Below are positions 35,418 to 45,415 of a stretch of DNA of 64,000 nt, one piece after another. Where the stretch lies: the NCBI RefSeq assembly GCF_004310425.1, contig NZ_SIUB01000007.1:110261-174260 (forward strand), in the 5' to 3' direction. This stretch comes from Hansschlegelia quercus (lineage in GTDB: Bacteria; Pseudomonadota; Alphaproteobacteria; Rhizobiales; Methylopilaceae). The position numbers were made by a program, and so were the translations under genes. The notes beneath the pieces are model-generated. The model did not search any database. It had not been told where the DNA came from and saw only the letters and a list, made by a program, of their open reading frames with translations. How positions within the stretch are numbered: position 1 is the first letter of the stretch; each line of letters begins with the position of its first letter.

Positions 35418-37238
35418 TCAGAGCGGCGCACATGCGGCCTCCAGCCAGACGCGCGTGTCGGCGTCCGCCAACGGTCCGATCTCCGCCAGCACCCGCGCGT
35501 GATAGCGGTCAAGCCACGCCCGCTCATCGGCCGTAAGCATGCCGACCTCGATCGCCCGGCGGTCGATCGGCGCGAGCGTCAGCGTCTCGAAGCCGTACAT
35601 CTCACGCTCCGCCCCCGGAATCGCGCGCCGCTCGACCAGCACCAGCGTCTCGGTGCGGATGCCGAAGGCGCCCTCGCGGTAATAGCCGGGCTCGTTTGAC
35701 AGGATCATGCCGGGCTCGAGCGCAACGGTCCCAAGCTTCGAAATGCGCTGGGGACCTTCGTGCACCGAGAGATAGGAGCCGACGCCGTGGCCGGTCCCGT
35801 GGTCGAAATCCGCGCCGGCCTCCCAGAGCGGACGCCGTGCGAAGCCGTCGATCTGCGCGCCGCTGACGCCCTTCGGAAAGACGGCAGTCGAGATCGCGAT
35901 ATGACCCCGCAACACGCGCGTAAAACGGTCGCGCATCTCCGGCGTCGCTTCGCCGACCAAGACGGTGCGGGTCACGTCGGTCGTGCCGTCTTCGTATTGC
36001 GCGCCGGAATCGATGAGAAACAGGCCGGGCGTGAGCTTGCGGTTGGTTGCCGTCGTGACGCGGTAATGCGGCAAAGCGGCGTTGGGGCCGGCGGCGGAGA
36101 TCGAAGGGAAGGACACATCCTTGAGCTTGCCCGTCTCACGGCGAAAGGTTTCGAGCGCCTCGGCCGCGCCGATCTCGTCGAGCGCGCCTTTCGGCGCTTC
36201 CGCGTCGAGCCAGCACAGGAAGCGGCAAAGCGCGGCGCCGTCGCGCAGATGAGCGGCACGCGCCCCGGCGATCTCGGCCTCGTTCTTCCGCGCTTTCAGC
36301 TTCGCGATCGGATCCGGACCCAACTGGATGGTCGCGCCCGATTCCTCCAGCGCGCGGGCGAAGGAGATCGCGGCGGCGGCTGGGTCCAGCCTCACCGTCA
36401 CTTCTGCCTCGCCAAGCGTGGCGAGCGCCGCGGTGAGGGCGCCAGGCTCCGCAATCTCCGCTGTCTCGGACAAGGCGTTTCGCACGACGTTCGAGAGCTT
36501 GCGGCCATCCATGAATACGAACGAGCGCCCCTCCGCGGGAACGATCGCGAAGCCGAGCGGGAGCGGCGTATGCGCGACGTCGCCGCCGCGGATGTTGAAG
36601 GTCCAGGCCAGGCAATGAGCGTCGGTGATCAGCAGCGCGTCGGCCTTCGCTTTCGCGAGTTCCGCCTGGACGCGCGCGAGCTTCGACGCCGCGCTCTCGC
36701 CCGCCAAAGCGTCGTCATGGAGCACGACCGGAGCGAGAGGCGGGGCGGGGCGATCGGTCCACAGCGCGTCGATCGGGTTCTCGTCAAGCGCGACCAGTTC
36801 GGCGCCCGCGGCTTCAGCCGCTTTTGCGAAGCGCTCGAACCCCTCGACGGTGTGGAGACGTGGGTCGTAGCCGATGCGCTCGCCCTCGCGCGCATGCGCC
36901 TTCAGCCATTCCGATGGCGATTTGTCGATCACGTTGACCGTCGCGAAAACCGCCGGGTCGATCTGCGCGCGAGCCTGCACGGTGTACCGGCCGTCGACGA
37001 AAACCGCAGCCTCTTCAGCGAGAACCACGACGAAGCCGAACGAGCCCGTGAACCCGGTCAGCCAGGCGAGCCGTTCTGCGGACGGCGGCAGATACTCGTT
37101 CTGATGCTCGTCGGCGCGCGGCAGCAGGAAGCCGTCGAGGCCCTGCGTCTTCAGCGCCGCCCGAAGTGCTGCGAGGCGCGGAGCGCCCTGGGACGGATCG
37201 GCGGTTTCATCGAATGACTGAAAACGCGCTTCGAACAT
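35418..37238 (-). CDS. pepP: Xaa-Pro aminopeptidase (aminopeptidase P family)
   Basis: Removes N-terminal residues next to proline. The 606-residue, three-domain form is usual in Rhizobiales. It has two creatinase-like N-terminal domains and a pita-bread domain with the five metal ligands: Asp in LIDSGAQY and in GTTDVTRT, His in GTGHGVGSYL, and Glu in SNEPGYY and in RTETLVL. The ATG at 37238 was chosen; a longer frame to 37334 lies in intergenic repeat-like DNA. Confidence 0.92.
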   Translation of the reverse strand: MFEARFQSFDETADPSQGAPRLAALRAALKTQGLDGFLLPRADEHQNEYLPPSAERLAWLTGFTGSFGFVVVLAEEAAVFVDGRYTVQARAQIDPAVFATVNVIDKSPSEWLKAHAREGERIGYDPRLHTVEGFERFAKAAEAAGAELVALDENPIDALWTDRPAPPLAPVVLHDDALAGESAASKLARVQAELAKAKADALLITDAHCLAWTFNIRGGDVAHTPLPLGFAIVPAEGRSFVFMDGRKLSNVVRNALSETAEIAEPGALTAALATLGEAEVTVRLDPAAAAISFARALEESGATIQLGPDPIAKLKARKNEAEIAGARAAHLRDGAALCRFLCWLDAEAPKGALDEIGAAEALETFRRETGKLKDVSFPSISAAGPNAALPHYRVTTATNRKLTPGLFLIDSGAQYEDGTTDVTRTVLVGEATPEMRDRFTRVLRGHIAISTAVFPKGVSGAQIDGFARRPLWEAGADFDHGTGHGVGSYLSVHEGPQRISKLGTVALEPGMILSNEPGYYREGAFGIRTETLVLVERRAIPGAEREMYGFETLTLAPIDRRAIEVGMLTADERAWLDRYHARVLAEIGPLADADTRVWLEAACAPL

Positions 37239-37344
37239 CGTAGCGATCGACCTCGTCGCTCGCGCCCCGGCGTTGAGCCGGAACCGAGAAGCAGAAGGGT
37301 TAGCAGGATTGTCCGCGGCGCTCAGCACGAACATTCGCTCTGGG

Positions 37345-37361
37345 CCCGGCTCAAGGCCGGG
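37345..37361. repeat. Short palindrome between prmA and pepP
   Basis: CCCGGC and GCCGGG arms around a TCAAG loop. It resembles the small CCCGGC-type palindromes scattered in Rhizobiales genomes. It could also act as a weak terminator or attenuator between the two leftward genes. Confidence 0.4.
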
Positions 37362-37385
37362 ACGTAAGCACGGAGTTTAGCCTCC

Positions 37386-38261
37386 TCACCCCGCCAGCGT
37401 CAGCGTCGACCAACCTTCCAGGCGCTTGGCGTCGACGACCTTCAGCCCCTGCGCGGCGTAGGCGGCGACAACCCGGTCCTCTTCCTCGTTCATGAGGCCG
37501 GAGAGGATGACCGCGCCGTCGGGCGCGAGATGGGCCTTCACGTCGCCGGAGAGCTCGACCAGCGGTCCTGCAAGAATGTTCGCGACGATCAGGTCGAACG
37601 GCCCGCGCTCCGCGAAGATCGGATGGTCGAAGCTGGTCGCGTGAATCGATTGCACGAATTCGCCCGCGCCGTTCGCCTCCGCGTTTTCCTGCGCGATGCG
37701 AGCGGAGACCTCGTCGATATCGGTCGCGAGCACCGGGCCCTGCTGCGCAAGGCCGATCGCGATCGCGAGCACGCCCGTGCCGGAGCCGAGATCGAGCACG
37801 CGCTCGAACCGCCGCTTGGATATCAACTCGTCGATCGCGAGCAGGCAGCCGCGGGTCGTGCCGTGATGTCCGGTGCCGAAGGCGAGCGCGGCCTCGATCT
37901 CGATGCCGATGACGTCGGCTGGGATCTTGTCGCGGTCATGCGCGCCATGGACCACGAAGCGGCCTGCGGGCACGGGGTCAAGGCCGGCGAGGCTCTTCGC
38001 CACCCAATCCGCCTCGTCGATCGCGCCAGGCTCCAGCCGAAGCCCTGCGCTTTCCGGTCCCAGCGCCTCGCGCATGGCGGCGGCGAGTTCGTCGGTCGAG
38101 AGCTCGGGCGATCCGTAGACCTCGACCGACCACGCGTCCTTGCCCGTCTCAAAGGCCGAGATCGAGGTCTCGCCGAAGGGAAACGCGTCCTCCAGCACGT
38201 CGACCACGCGCTTTGCGGTGGCCTCGTCGAGATGGAGGCGGATGACGGGGGTCTGGGTCAC
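37386..38261 (-). CDS. prmA: Ribosomal protein L11 methyltransferase
   Basis: Methylates lysines and the N-terminus of ribosomal protein L11 with S-adenosylmethionine. The 291-residue protein has an N-terminal substrate-binding domain, then AFGTGHHGTTRGCLLAID, the SAM motif LDLGSGTGVLAIA and the catalytic-site segment VANILAGPLVEL. The start is a GTG at 38261. It is 34 bases downstream of the helicase gene on the same strand. Confidence 0.94.
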   Translation of the reverse strand: MTQTPVIRLHLDEATAKRVVDVLEDAFPFGETSISAFETGKDAWSVEVYGSPELSTDELAAAMREALGPESAGLRLEPGAIDEADWVAKSLAGLDPVPAGRFVVHGAHDRDKIPADVIGIEIEAALAFGTGHHGTTRGCLLAIDELISKRRFERVLDLGSGTGVLAIAIGLAQQGPVLATDIDEVSARIAQENAEANGAGEFVQSIHATSFDHPIFAERGPFDLIVANILAGPLVELSGDVKAHLAPDGAVILSGLMNEEEDRVVAAYAAQGLKVVDAKRLEGWSTLTLAG

Positions 38262-38295
38262 GAGCGCATTCCGGATCGGCTGACAGGCGGCCCGC

Positions 38296-40665
38296 TTACG
38301 CCGCCTGCACGAAGCCGTCCAGCACCCGCTTGTGGCCCGCCTTGTCGAAGGCGACGGTCAGCTTGTTGCCGTCGACCTCAACCACCGTCCCGTTGCCGAA
38401 CTTCTGGTGGAATACGCGCGCGCCTCGGCCGAAGCCGGCGGACTTCGCAGTCGATGACGCGACGAGTTCGCCCTCGATCGTCATCGGCCCGCCGCTTCTC
38501 GCGCCGGGGCCCGCGGTGGCGTGCGCGCGGTTTTCCTGCGCGCGCCGCCAGCCCGGCGTGTCGTAGGTCGAGTTGAACGGTTTCTGCTGGTCGAAGCGGC
38601 TCGCGCCGTAGGATCCGCCCATGCCGCCAAAAGATCCGCCGCCGTAGCTCGCCGGAGCCTCGATCACGTCGACGTCAGGCTCAGGAAGCTCGTCGAGGAA
38701 GCGCGAGGGGATCGAGGACTGCCACATGCCGTGAATGCGGCGGTTCGACGCGAACCAGACCTTGGCGCGCCGGCGCGCGCGCGTGAGGCCGACATAGGCC
38801 AGCCGCCGCTCTTCCTCGAGGCCTGCGCGGCCGCTTTCGTCGAGCGAGCGCTGGTGGGGAAACAGGCCTTCCTCCCATCCGGGCAGAAACACCGTGTCGT
38901 ATTCCAGCCCCTTCGCCGCGTGCAGCGTCATGATTGTCACCGCGTCCTCGCCGCGGGCGCCGTCAACGTCCATCACCAGAGAGACGTGTTCGAGGAAGCC
39001 CCGCAAGTTCTCGAACTGCTCCATGGAGCGCACGAGCTCCTTGAGGTTCTCCAGCCGCCCTTGCGCCTCCGCCGTGCGGTCCTTCGCCCACATGTCCGTG
39101 TAGCCGCTCTCTTCGAGCACCATTTCGGCGAGCTCGGTGTGCCGCATTTTGTCGATGAGGCCGGTCCAGCGGTCGAAGGAGAGCACGAGGTCTTTCAGCG
39201 CTTGGCGCGCCTTGGCCTTTATCTCGCCGGCGTCGCACAGCCTGCGGGCGGCTTCAGGGAGCGTGACGCTATCCGCGCGAGCGCGCTCTATGATGAGCTT
39301 CACCGTCACGTCGCCAAGGCCGCGCTTCGGCGTGTTGACGATACGCTCGAAGGCGAGCGCGTCGGCCGGGCTCGCGATCACGCGCAGATAAGCCATCGCG
39401 TCGCGGATCTCCGCGCGCTCGTAGAAGCGCGGGCCGCCGACGACGCGGTAGTTCAGGCCAAGCGTGATGAAGCGCTCTTCGAACTCGCGCATCTGGAAAG
39501 AGGCGCGCACCAGAATGGCGATCTCGTCGAGCTTGTGGCCCTTGGAATGCAGCGCCTCGATCTCGTCGCCGATCGCGCGCGCCTCCTCGCCGGAATCCCA
39601 GCTGCCTGCGACCGTGACCTTCTCGCCGAGCTCGGTCTGGGGCCTCAAGGTCTTGCCCAGCCGGCCTTCGTTCTTCGCGATCAGATGCGAGGCGGCGTTG
39701 AGGATATGGCCGGTCGAGCGGTAGTTGCGCTCCAGCCGCACGATCTTCGCGCCGGGGAAGTCGCGGTCGAACTTCAGGATGTTCTCGACCTCGGCGCCGC
39801 GCCAGCCATAGATCGACTGGTCGTCGTCGCCGACGCAGGCGAGGTTCTTCGAGCCCTGCGCGAGCAGCCGCAGCCAGAGATACTGCGCGGTGTTGGTGTC
39901 CTGATACTCGTCGACCAGCATGTAGCGGAAGCGACGGTGATACTGCTCCAGCACGTCCTTGTGCTCGCGGAAAAGCCGGATAGGCTCCAGTAGAAGATCG
40001 CCGAAGTCGACCGCGTTCAGCTGGCGGAGCCGCGCCTGATACATCGCGTAGAGCTCCGCGCCGCGGCCGGCCGCGAAGCTCTGCGCCTCGCCGACCGGCA
40101 CCTCTTTCGGAGAGAGCGCGCGGTTCTTCCAGCCGTCGATCGCGAACGCCAGCTGGCGCGCCGGCCAGCGCTTGTCGTCGATGTTTTCCGCCGCCAGCAC
40201 CTGCTTGATCAGGCGGATCTGGTCGTCGGTGTCGAGGATCGTGAAGTTCGAATGGAGGCCCGCGAGCTCGGCGTGTCGGCGCAGGATGCGCGTGCCGATC
40301 GAATGGAAGGTGCCGAGCCACTGCATGCCCTCGGCCGCCTGCCCCAGCAGCTTGCCGACGCGTTCGCGCATCTCGCGCGCGGCCTTATTGGTGAAGGTGA
40401 CGGCGAGGATCTCGAAAGGCCGCGCTTTGCCCAGCGCGAGGATGTGGGCGATCCGCGTCGTCAGCACGCGCGTCTTGCCTGTGCCGGCGCCGGCGAGCAC
40501 CAGCAGCGGCCCGTCGAGCGTCTCGACCGCCTCGCGCTGCTCAGGGTTCAGCCCAGCGAGGTAATCGGCGTCGGCTTTGCGCAGGGCGGCCGAAGCGCGC
40601 GCGGCGATGCCGCCGGGCCGTGGAGCGGGAACGTCGTGGTCGAAGGGGTCGCTGTAGTCGATCAA
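38296..40665 (-). CDS. uvrD: UvrD/PcrA/Rep-type DNA helicase
   Basis: A 3'-5' superfamily 1 helicase for repair and replication fork processing. The 789-residue protein has Walker A (LAGAGTGKTRVLTTR), motif II (LVDEYQDTN), motif III (GDDDQSIYGWRGA), motif IV (LERNYRST), motif V (TLHAAKGLEY) and motif VI (YVGLTRARR). A C-terminal Tudor-like segment binds RNA polymerase in relatives (VFHQKFGNGTVVEVDGNKLTV). The start appears to be a TTG at 40665. Whether it is UvrD or PcrA in naming cannot be settled. Confidence 0.94.
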   Translation of the reverse strand: MIDYSDPFDHDVPAPRPGGIAARASAALRKADADYLAGLNPEQREAVETLDGPLLVLAGAGTGKTRVLTTRIAHILALGKARPFEILAVTFTNKAAREMRERVGKLLGQAAEGMQWLGTFHSIGTRILRRHAELAGLHSNFTILDTDDQIRLIKQVLAAENIDDKRWPARQLAFAIDGWKNRALSPKEVPVGEAQSFAAGRGAELYAMYQARLRQLNAVDFGDLLLEPIRLFREHKDVLEQYHRRFRYMLVDEYQDTNTAQYLWLRLLAQGSKNLACVGDDDQSIYGWRGAEVENILKFDRDFPGAKIVRLERNYRSTGHILNAASHLIAKNEGRLGKTLRPQTELGEKVTVAGSWDSGEEARAIGDEIEALHSKGHKLDEIAILVRASFQMREFEERFITLGLNYRVVGGPRFYERAEIRDAMAYLRVIASPADALAFERIVNTPKRGLGDVTVKLIIERARADSVTLPEAARRLCDAGEIKAKARQALKDLVLSFDRWTGLIDKMRHTELAEMVLEESGYTDMWAKDRTAEAQGRLENLKELVRSMEQFENLRGFLEHVSLVMDVDGARGEDAVTIMTLHAAKGLEYDTVFLPGWEEGLFPHQRSLDESGRAGLEEERRLAYVGLTRARRRAKVWFASNRRIHGMWQSSIPSRFLDELPEPDVDVIEAPASYGGGSFGGMGGSYGASRFDQQKPFNSTYDTPGWRRAQENRAHATAGPGARSGGPMTIEGELVASSTAKSAGFGRGARVFHQKFGNGTVVEVDGNKLTVAFDKAGHKRVLDGFVQAA

Positions 40666-40820
40666 GAGTTCGGGCGCTCCAGAAGCTTTCCGCGCGGCGG
40701 GCGTCCGGGGAGCCGCGACTCGCGCGGCCCCAAAATGGCGCCGCTGCCGCCGAATTGCGAGCGTAGGGGCCCCGAGCGGCCCATCAGTCGGTCAACGACG
40801 GTGGATCGCTCGGCGCTCTC

Positions 40821-41297
40821 TCAGCTCTTGCTCATCGAGACGCGACGGCCAAGCCAGTCGAGCGCCGCGGCCGCCGGTCGACAACGTGCGACCGTCTCTT
40901 CGATCCGCGCGCGGACGTCGTCGGGAAATGGCGTGACCTTCCGCGTCTCGACCGATACCGAAAGCGCATTGCCCTCGATCGAGCTGACAAGAGCGCCGTC
41001 GCTACGCACCAACTCCACGGCCCAGATCACGCGCTTTGCGTCGCTTTCCACCAGCATCACGCGGCCGCGGATTTCGTCATCGATCGTCATCTCGCGGAGG
41101 TAGCGGATGTGGACGTCGCCGGCGAAGGTCGTCATGCCGCGCCCATCGACATAGTCCGCGCCCTTGATCGGGACGAACGCCATCTCGAGCGCGCGGTCGG
41201 CGAGCACGAGGTGGTAGGCCATGTTGACGTGGCCGTTATGGTCGAGGAACGCAGGCTCGATCGGGAGAGGCGGCGAGACGAAAACAGCGTCGTTCAA
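40821..41297 (-). CDS. Thioesterase family protein (hotdog fold)
   Basis: A 158-residue 4HBT-like protein. EPAFLDHNGHVNMAYHLVLAD carries the Asp/Asn-rich active-site start of FcbC/YbgC-type acyl-CoA thioesterases, and MTTFAGDVHIRYLREMTIDDEI matches the central strand. It probably hydrolyses a CoA thioester; related domains occur in carnitine metabolism proteins. The start is a TTG at 41297. It is divergent from the AsmA gene. Confidence 0.8.
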   Translation of the reverse strand: MNDAVFVSPPLPIEPAFLDHNGHVNMAYHLVLADRALEMAFVPIKGADYVDGRGMTTFAGDVHIRYLREMTIDDEIRGRVMLVESDAKRVIWAVELVRSDGALVSSIEGNALSVSVETRKVTPFPDDVRARIEETVARCRPAAAALDWLGRRVSMSKS

Positions 41298-41449
41298 TCG
41301 GCAGGCTCCCGATGGAGGCGGCTCTCGAATGGCGCGAGGCCGCGATACGCTTATCGGAGAAGATGATTCCGCTCCGGGCGTGCGACCGTATAGTGACGGG
41401 GCGCGGCGGGCGACGGGCCTGTCCGCCGAAGTGATGGCCGGCTGAACTC

Positions 41450-44400
41450 GTGAACAACACCCTGACCGGGCTCGGTCTTGCTCTCGTCCTTGCGCTTTTT
41501 GCTGCGCTCATCGGTCCGCTCTTCGTGGACTGGAGCGCCTATCGCGATGACTTCGCGCGCGAGGCGGGCAGGCTGATCGGCGCGCCGGCCAAGGTCGCTG
41601 GCGACGTCGAGGTTCGACTGCTGCCGACACCCTATGCCCGGTTCCACGGATTGTCGGCGGGCGACGGCAAGCGTCGGCTCGCGGTCGACGAGGTCGAGAT
41701 CGAACTCGCCTTCGCGGCGCTGTTGAAGGGCGAGTTCAAGGCCGAGCGCCTGCTCCTGCGCCGCCCGAAGCTCGAGATCGAGATCAACGCCGACGGCGCC
41801 GTGGCGACGCCGTTCACCGCCAAGCGTGCGGCAGGGGACGCCGACCGCATCTCGTTCGACCGTGCGGAGATCGAGGGCGGCGCGATCGTCATCTCAGCGC
41901 CGTCGGGACGCTACCAACTCCACGACATTTCGGGCGTCGCCGAGGCCGCATCGCTCAACGGTCCGCTTCGCTTCGACGGCGCCGGCAGTCTCTCGGGCGC
42001 GCGCTCGGCGCTTCGCCTGTCGACATCCCGCGTCGAGGCCGGCGGTTCGCTGCGGTTCAAGCTCGAGGTCGCAGCGGAGGGTCGCCCGGAGACGGTCACG
42101 CTCGACGGCGCGCTCACCTCTGGTCCGCGGCCGACCTTCGACGGGGCGGTCGCGATCGTGCGGCCCGCCGGCCGGGACCCTCAGGGCAGCGATCCATGGC
42201 GCGCGACGGCCGCCCTCAAAGGCGACGCCCGTCGGCTCGCGATCGAAACGCTCGACATCGTTTACGGGCCCGACGATCGCGCCGCGCGGCTGTCCGGAAG
42301 GGGGGCGCTGCTGCTCGGTGGCGCCCCGAGCTTCGATCTCGCGCTCGAAGGCCGCCAGGTCGATATCGATCGTCTCGCCGAGTCGTCCGAGCCGACGCCG
42401 GGCGGCCGCATTGCGACGCTTGGCCCCCGCCTTGCGGGTCTGACGCGACCTCCCTTCGGCGGGCGACTGGCGATCGATCTCGGAGCGATCGTGATCGGCG
42501 GCGATCTCGCGCAGGACGTCTCCGCCGTCCTGCTAGCTCGAAAGGACGGCTGGCGGATCGAGCGGCTCTCCGCGGCGTTGCCCGGCGGAGCAAAGGCCAG
42601 CCTCTCCGGAGCCGTAGCCTTCGGCGGAGGAGGGCCAGGGTTTGCCGGGCCCGTCGATCTAGACGTCGCGGACTTCGCAGGACTGCGCCGTTGGATCGCC
42701 GGCGGAGCCCGCGTCGCCGCGGGCCCTGCACGCCGCATCTCGCTGAAGGGCGACGTCACCGCGCGGATCGACGCCGTGACGATCGACAACGCAGATCTCA
42801 CCGTCGACGGGGCCGGCTCGCGAGGGCGGCTTGCATGGCGGTCTGCGGAGGATACTCGAGGGCGCCCGGCGATCGAGGCGGCGCTCGCCTCCGATCGTCT
42901 CGACCTCGACGCGCTCGGGATCGATCGCGCGGTCTTCGACGGCCTCAAGGGCGGCGACTTCGACCTGGCGCTCACGCTCGACGCGCGTTCGCTCGTCTTC
43001 GGCGGAGTAGGGATGTCGGGCGTCGCGCTGGAGGGGCTCGTCGACTCGCGCGCCCTTACGCTGAAGCGCCTGAACGTTGCGGACGCCGAAGGCGCATCGG
43101 TCTCCGGCGCAGGCCGTCTGGCGCTCGGCGATGGCGCTGGCGACGGCGAACTCAAGCTGTCGGCTGCGGCGAAGAGCGCGGCTCCGCTCGCAGCCCTCGT
43201 CCGAGCCGTCGGCGCATCGGAGGCGGTCGCCGCAGGGATCGAGACGCGCGGCGAGGCCCTCGCGCCCTTCCGCTTGGCGATCGAACTCACGACGGATTCC
43301 GGCGGGGCGAAGCTCGCCGTCAAGGGAGACGCGGCGGGCGGGACGCTCGATCTCGCGGCGTCCTCCGCCGAGATTTCCCTCAACGCAGATGCGGCTTTGC
43401 AAGCGACCCTCGCGACGCCGGATGGCGCGCGGCTCGCCACGCTCGCGGGATTTTCGGTCAGCCCGCTCGCCGCGGCGCCGGGCGGCTCACTCTCGATCTC
43501 GCTGCGTGGTTCTCCAGCCAAAGGCATGGCGGGGAAGACGCGCATGACCGCGCTCGGCCTCGATCTCGGCTTCCAGGGCGACATGGCCTATGCGGCTGAC
43601 GCCGGCGCGCGGGCCGATGGCGTTGTCACCCTGAAGGGCGACGACCTCGTGATTTTTGCGGAAGCGATCGGCCGCGTGACGCCGGGAGTTCTGCCGCCGA
43701 CGCCTGCTGCGCTTACCGCGAAGCTCAAGACCGATGGCGACGAAACGCGCCTCGACGCGATCTCGGGCACGATCAGCGGGCGCAGGGTCGCGGGCGCGCT
43801 CTCGGTTCCCGCCGACGCGCGCAAGGGCTTCTCCGGCGACCTGTCGTTCGACCGCGGTTCGCTCTCCGAACTCGCGGCGCTTGCCTTCGGGCCCGATGCG
43901 CTTGGCCAGTCGGCGGACCGCAGATCGCTGTGGCCGTCCGCCGCCTTCGGTCCTTCGCCGCTTCGTGGGCTGACGGGCCGAGTGAACATGGCGCTCGGCG
44001 AAGCCGATCTGACCGCGAACCGAATCGCCCGCGACGTCAGGTTCGCGCTTGTCGCCAAGCCCAATGGCCTCGCTCTCGAAAATCTCTCAGCTGACGTCGA
44101 AGGCGGGCGTCTGACCGGCGTCGCGTCGGTCGGCCGGCAGAACGCCGACGCTTCGGTCACCCTCGACGTCGCCCTCAAGGGCGCGCGCGCCGAGCAGGTC
44201 GTCGGCGCGCCGTCGCCGCTGAAAGGGGAGATCGAGATCGCGTTGCAGGCGCAGGCAACGGGTCGCAGCATCGCCGGGCTCATCGCGTCGCTGAACGGCG
44301 CTGGCTCGGCCACGATCGCGAAAGGCGCGATCGCTGGCTTCGACCCCGCGGCGATCGCCCGGATCGAGCCTCAGGTCGAGGCGGGGCTCGCGCTCGATGC

Positions 44401-45031
44401 ATCGCGAATCGCCGAGGCGGTCGAGCGCGGGCTCGGCTCCGGCGATCTTCCTCTGGCGCGGGCGACGCTGCCCTTCACCATCGCCGCCGGATCGCTGCGG
44501 TCTGGCGCGCTGAAGGCCGAAAGCAGCGTGGCGCGGCTCGATGGCGGCGCGACGCTCGACCTGCCGCGGCTCTGGCTCGACGCCGATCTCATGCTCGCCG
44601 CGCCCTCTCGCGACGCGCCGCAGGTCGGCGTCTCCTTCGAGGGCCCGCTGTCCGGCCCGCGGCGGCGCGTCGACGCCACCGGACTCGTGAATTGGCTGTC
44701 GGTGCGAGCCGTCGAGCGGGAGACCAAGCGCATCGAGGCCATGGAGGCGGAGATGCGCGATCGCGCCCGTATCGCGCGCGAAAAGGCGGATGCCGCCCGA
44801 GCCGCAAAGGCCGAGGAGGCGCGCAAGCGCGCGGAGGCCGAGAAGAGGGCGGACGCCGAGCGCAGGAAACAGGAGGCGGAGACGAAGGCGCTGCTCGACG
44901 CCCTGCCACAACCCGCCTCGAAGCCGGATCAGCCGCAGAGCGTCCCTCCGGCCGTGAGGGGCGATGCGCCTCAAACGCGGCCGGAGCCCGCGCTCCCGCT
45001 ACCGATGGTGATCAGCCCGCTGTCGCGCTGA
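41450..45031 (+). CDS. AsmA family protein, very large
   Basis: A 1193-residue inner-membrane-anchored protein. It has an N-terminal helix (GLALVLALFAALIGP) then FVDWSAYRDDFAREAGRLIGAP, the classic AsmA start. A long periplasmic beta-rich region follows, with repeated strands of the AsmA/TamB/VPS13-like lipid-transfer fold. A C-terminal AsmA_2-like block precedes a highly charged Ala/Glu/Lys coiled coil (about residues 1095-1150) and a Pro-rich tail. Relatives help move phospholipids to the outer membrane. The GTG at 41450 is the start. The stop abuts the stop of the convergent RHH gene. Confidence 0.88.
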   Translation: MNNTLTGLGLALVLALFAALIGPLFVDWSAYRDDFAREAGRLIGAPAKVAGDVEVRLLPTPYARFHGLSAGDGKRRLAVDEVEIELAFAALLKGEFKAERLLLRRPKLEIEINADGAVATPFTAKRAAGDADRISFDRAEIEGGAIVISAPSGRYQLHDISGVAEAASLNGPLRFDGAGSLSGARSALRLSTSRVEAGGSLRFKLEVAAEGRPETVTLDGALTSGPRPTFDGAVAIVRPAGRDPQGSDPWRATAALKGDARRLAIETLDIVYGPDDRAARLSGRGALLLGGAPSFDLALEGRQVDIDRLAESSEPTPGGRIATLGPRLAGLTRPPFGGRLAIDLGAIVIGGDLAQDVSAVLLARKDGWRIERLSAALPGGAKASLSGAVAFGGGGPGFAGPVDLDVADFAGLRRWIAGGARVAAGPARRISLKGDVTARIDAVTIDNADLTVDGAGSRGRLAWRSAEDTRGRPAIEAALASDRLDLDALGIDRAVFDGLKGGDFDLALTLDARSLVFGGVGMSGVALEGLVDSRALTLKRLNVADAEGASVSGAGRLALGDGAGDGELKLSAAAKSAAPLAALVRAVGASEAVAAGIETRGEALAPFRLAIELTTDSGGAKLAVKGDAAGGTLDLAASSAEISLNADAALQATLATPDGARLATLAGFSVSPLAAAPGGSLSISLRGSPAKGMAGKTRMTALGLDLGFQGDMAYAADAGARADGVVTLKGDDLVIFAEAIGRVTPGVLPPTPAALTAKLKTDGDETRLDAISGTISGRRVAGALSVPADARKGFSGDLSFDRGSLSELAALAFGPDALGQSADRRSLWPSAAFGPSPLRGLTGRVNMALGEADLTANRIARDVRFALVAKPNGLALENLSADVEGGRLTGVASVGRQNADASVTLDVALKGARAEQVVGAPSPLKGEIEIALQAQATGRSIAGLIASLNGAGSATIAKGAIAGFDPAAIARIEPQVEAGLALDASRIAEAVERGLGSGDLPLARATLPFTIAAGSLRSGALKAESSVARLDGGATLDLPRLWLDADLMLAAPSRDAPQVGVSFEGPLSGPRRRVDATGLVNWLSVRAVERETKRIEAMEAEMRDRARIAREKADAARAAKAEEARKRAEAEKRADAERRKQEAETKALLDALPQPASKPDQPQSVPPAVRGDAPQTRPEPALPLPMVISPLSR

Positions 45032-45415
45032 TCAGATCCCGGAGACGCTGAGCGCGGCTCCCGCCTTGCTGCGGTAATGGTCGAGCACGAAAAGACGCAC
45101 GGCGGACGACAGATTGCCGCCGCGTCGGCCGGAATCGATCTCCGCCACGAGCCCGCGTAACGACTGCCGCCGCTCTTTCGCGATGTCCTTGAGCGCCGTC
45201 CAGAAAGCATCCTCGAGGCTGACGCTGGTCTTGTGACCGGCCACCACGATCGAACGCTTGACGATGTCGGGCGTCGGCTCGGCCGCTGCTCCGGTCGCGC
45301 GTCCTCCAAGGATTCCCTGAACGACCACACCTTCCGCGCCTTGCGACGGTACGGTCAGCAAAGTCCCTTCGGACGTCGCGCCAGCGACGTCGATCTCTAT
45401 TCCAGTGTTGATCAT
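45032..45415 (-). CDS. Ribbon-helix-helix domain protein
   Basis: A 127-residue protein. The C-terminal 75 residues match the RHH_4 family (PF13467): KRSIVVAGHKTSVSLEDAFW, LKDIAKERRQSLRGLVAEID and NLSSAVRLFVLDHY. Members are presumed DNA-binding regulators. The N-terminal 50 residues are variable and may be translated only if the ATG at 45415 is right. That ATG overlaps the DUF4169 stop by four bases, which supports it. The DUF4169-RHH pairing beside fumC is conserved in Rhizobiales (from memory). Confidence 0.85.
   Translation of the reverse strand: MINTGIEIDVAGATSEGTLLTVPSQGAEGVVVQGILGGRATGAAAEPTPDIVKRSIVVAGHKTSVSLEDAFWTALKDIAKERRQSLRGLVAEIDSGRRGGNLSSAVRLFVLDHYRSKAGAALSVSGI

Noticed and set aside
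35760..40000. Long rightward frames opposite pepP and uvrD (for example 35760-37217 and 38521-39993)
   Set aside because: The real genes on the other strand have every catalytic motif. These frames are side effects of codon bias.
42196..43599. Second rightward frame of 467 codons inside the AsmA gene
   Set aside because: Arg-rich and frame-shifted within an intact 1193-residue AsmA gene; no motif or start site.
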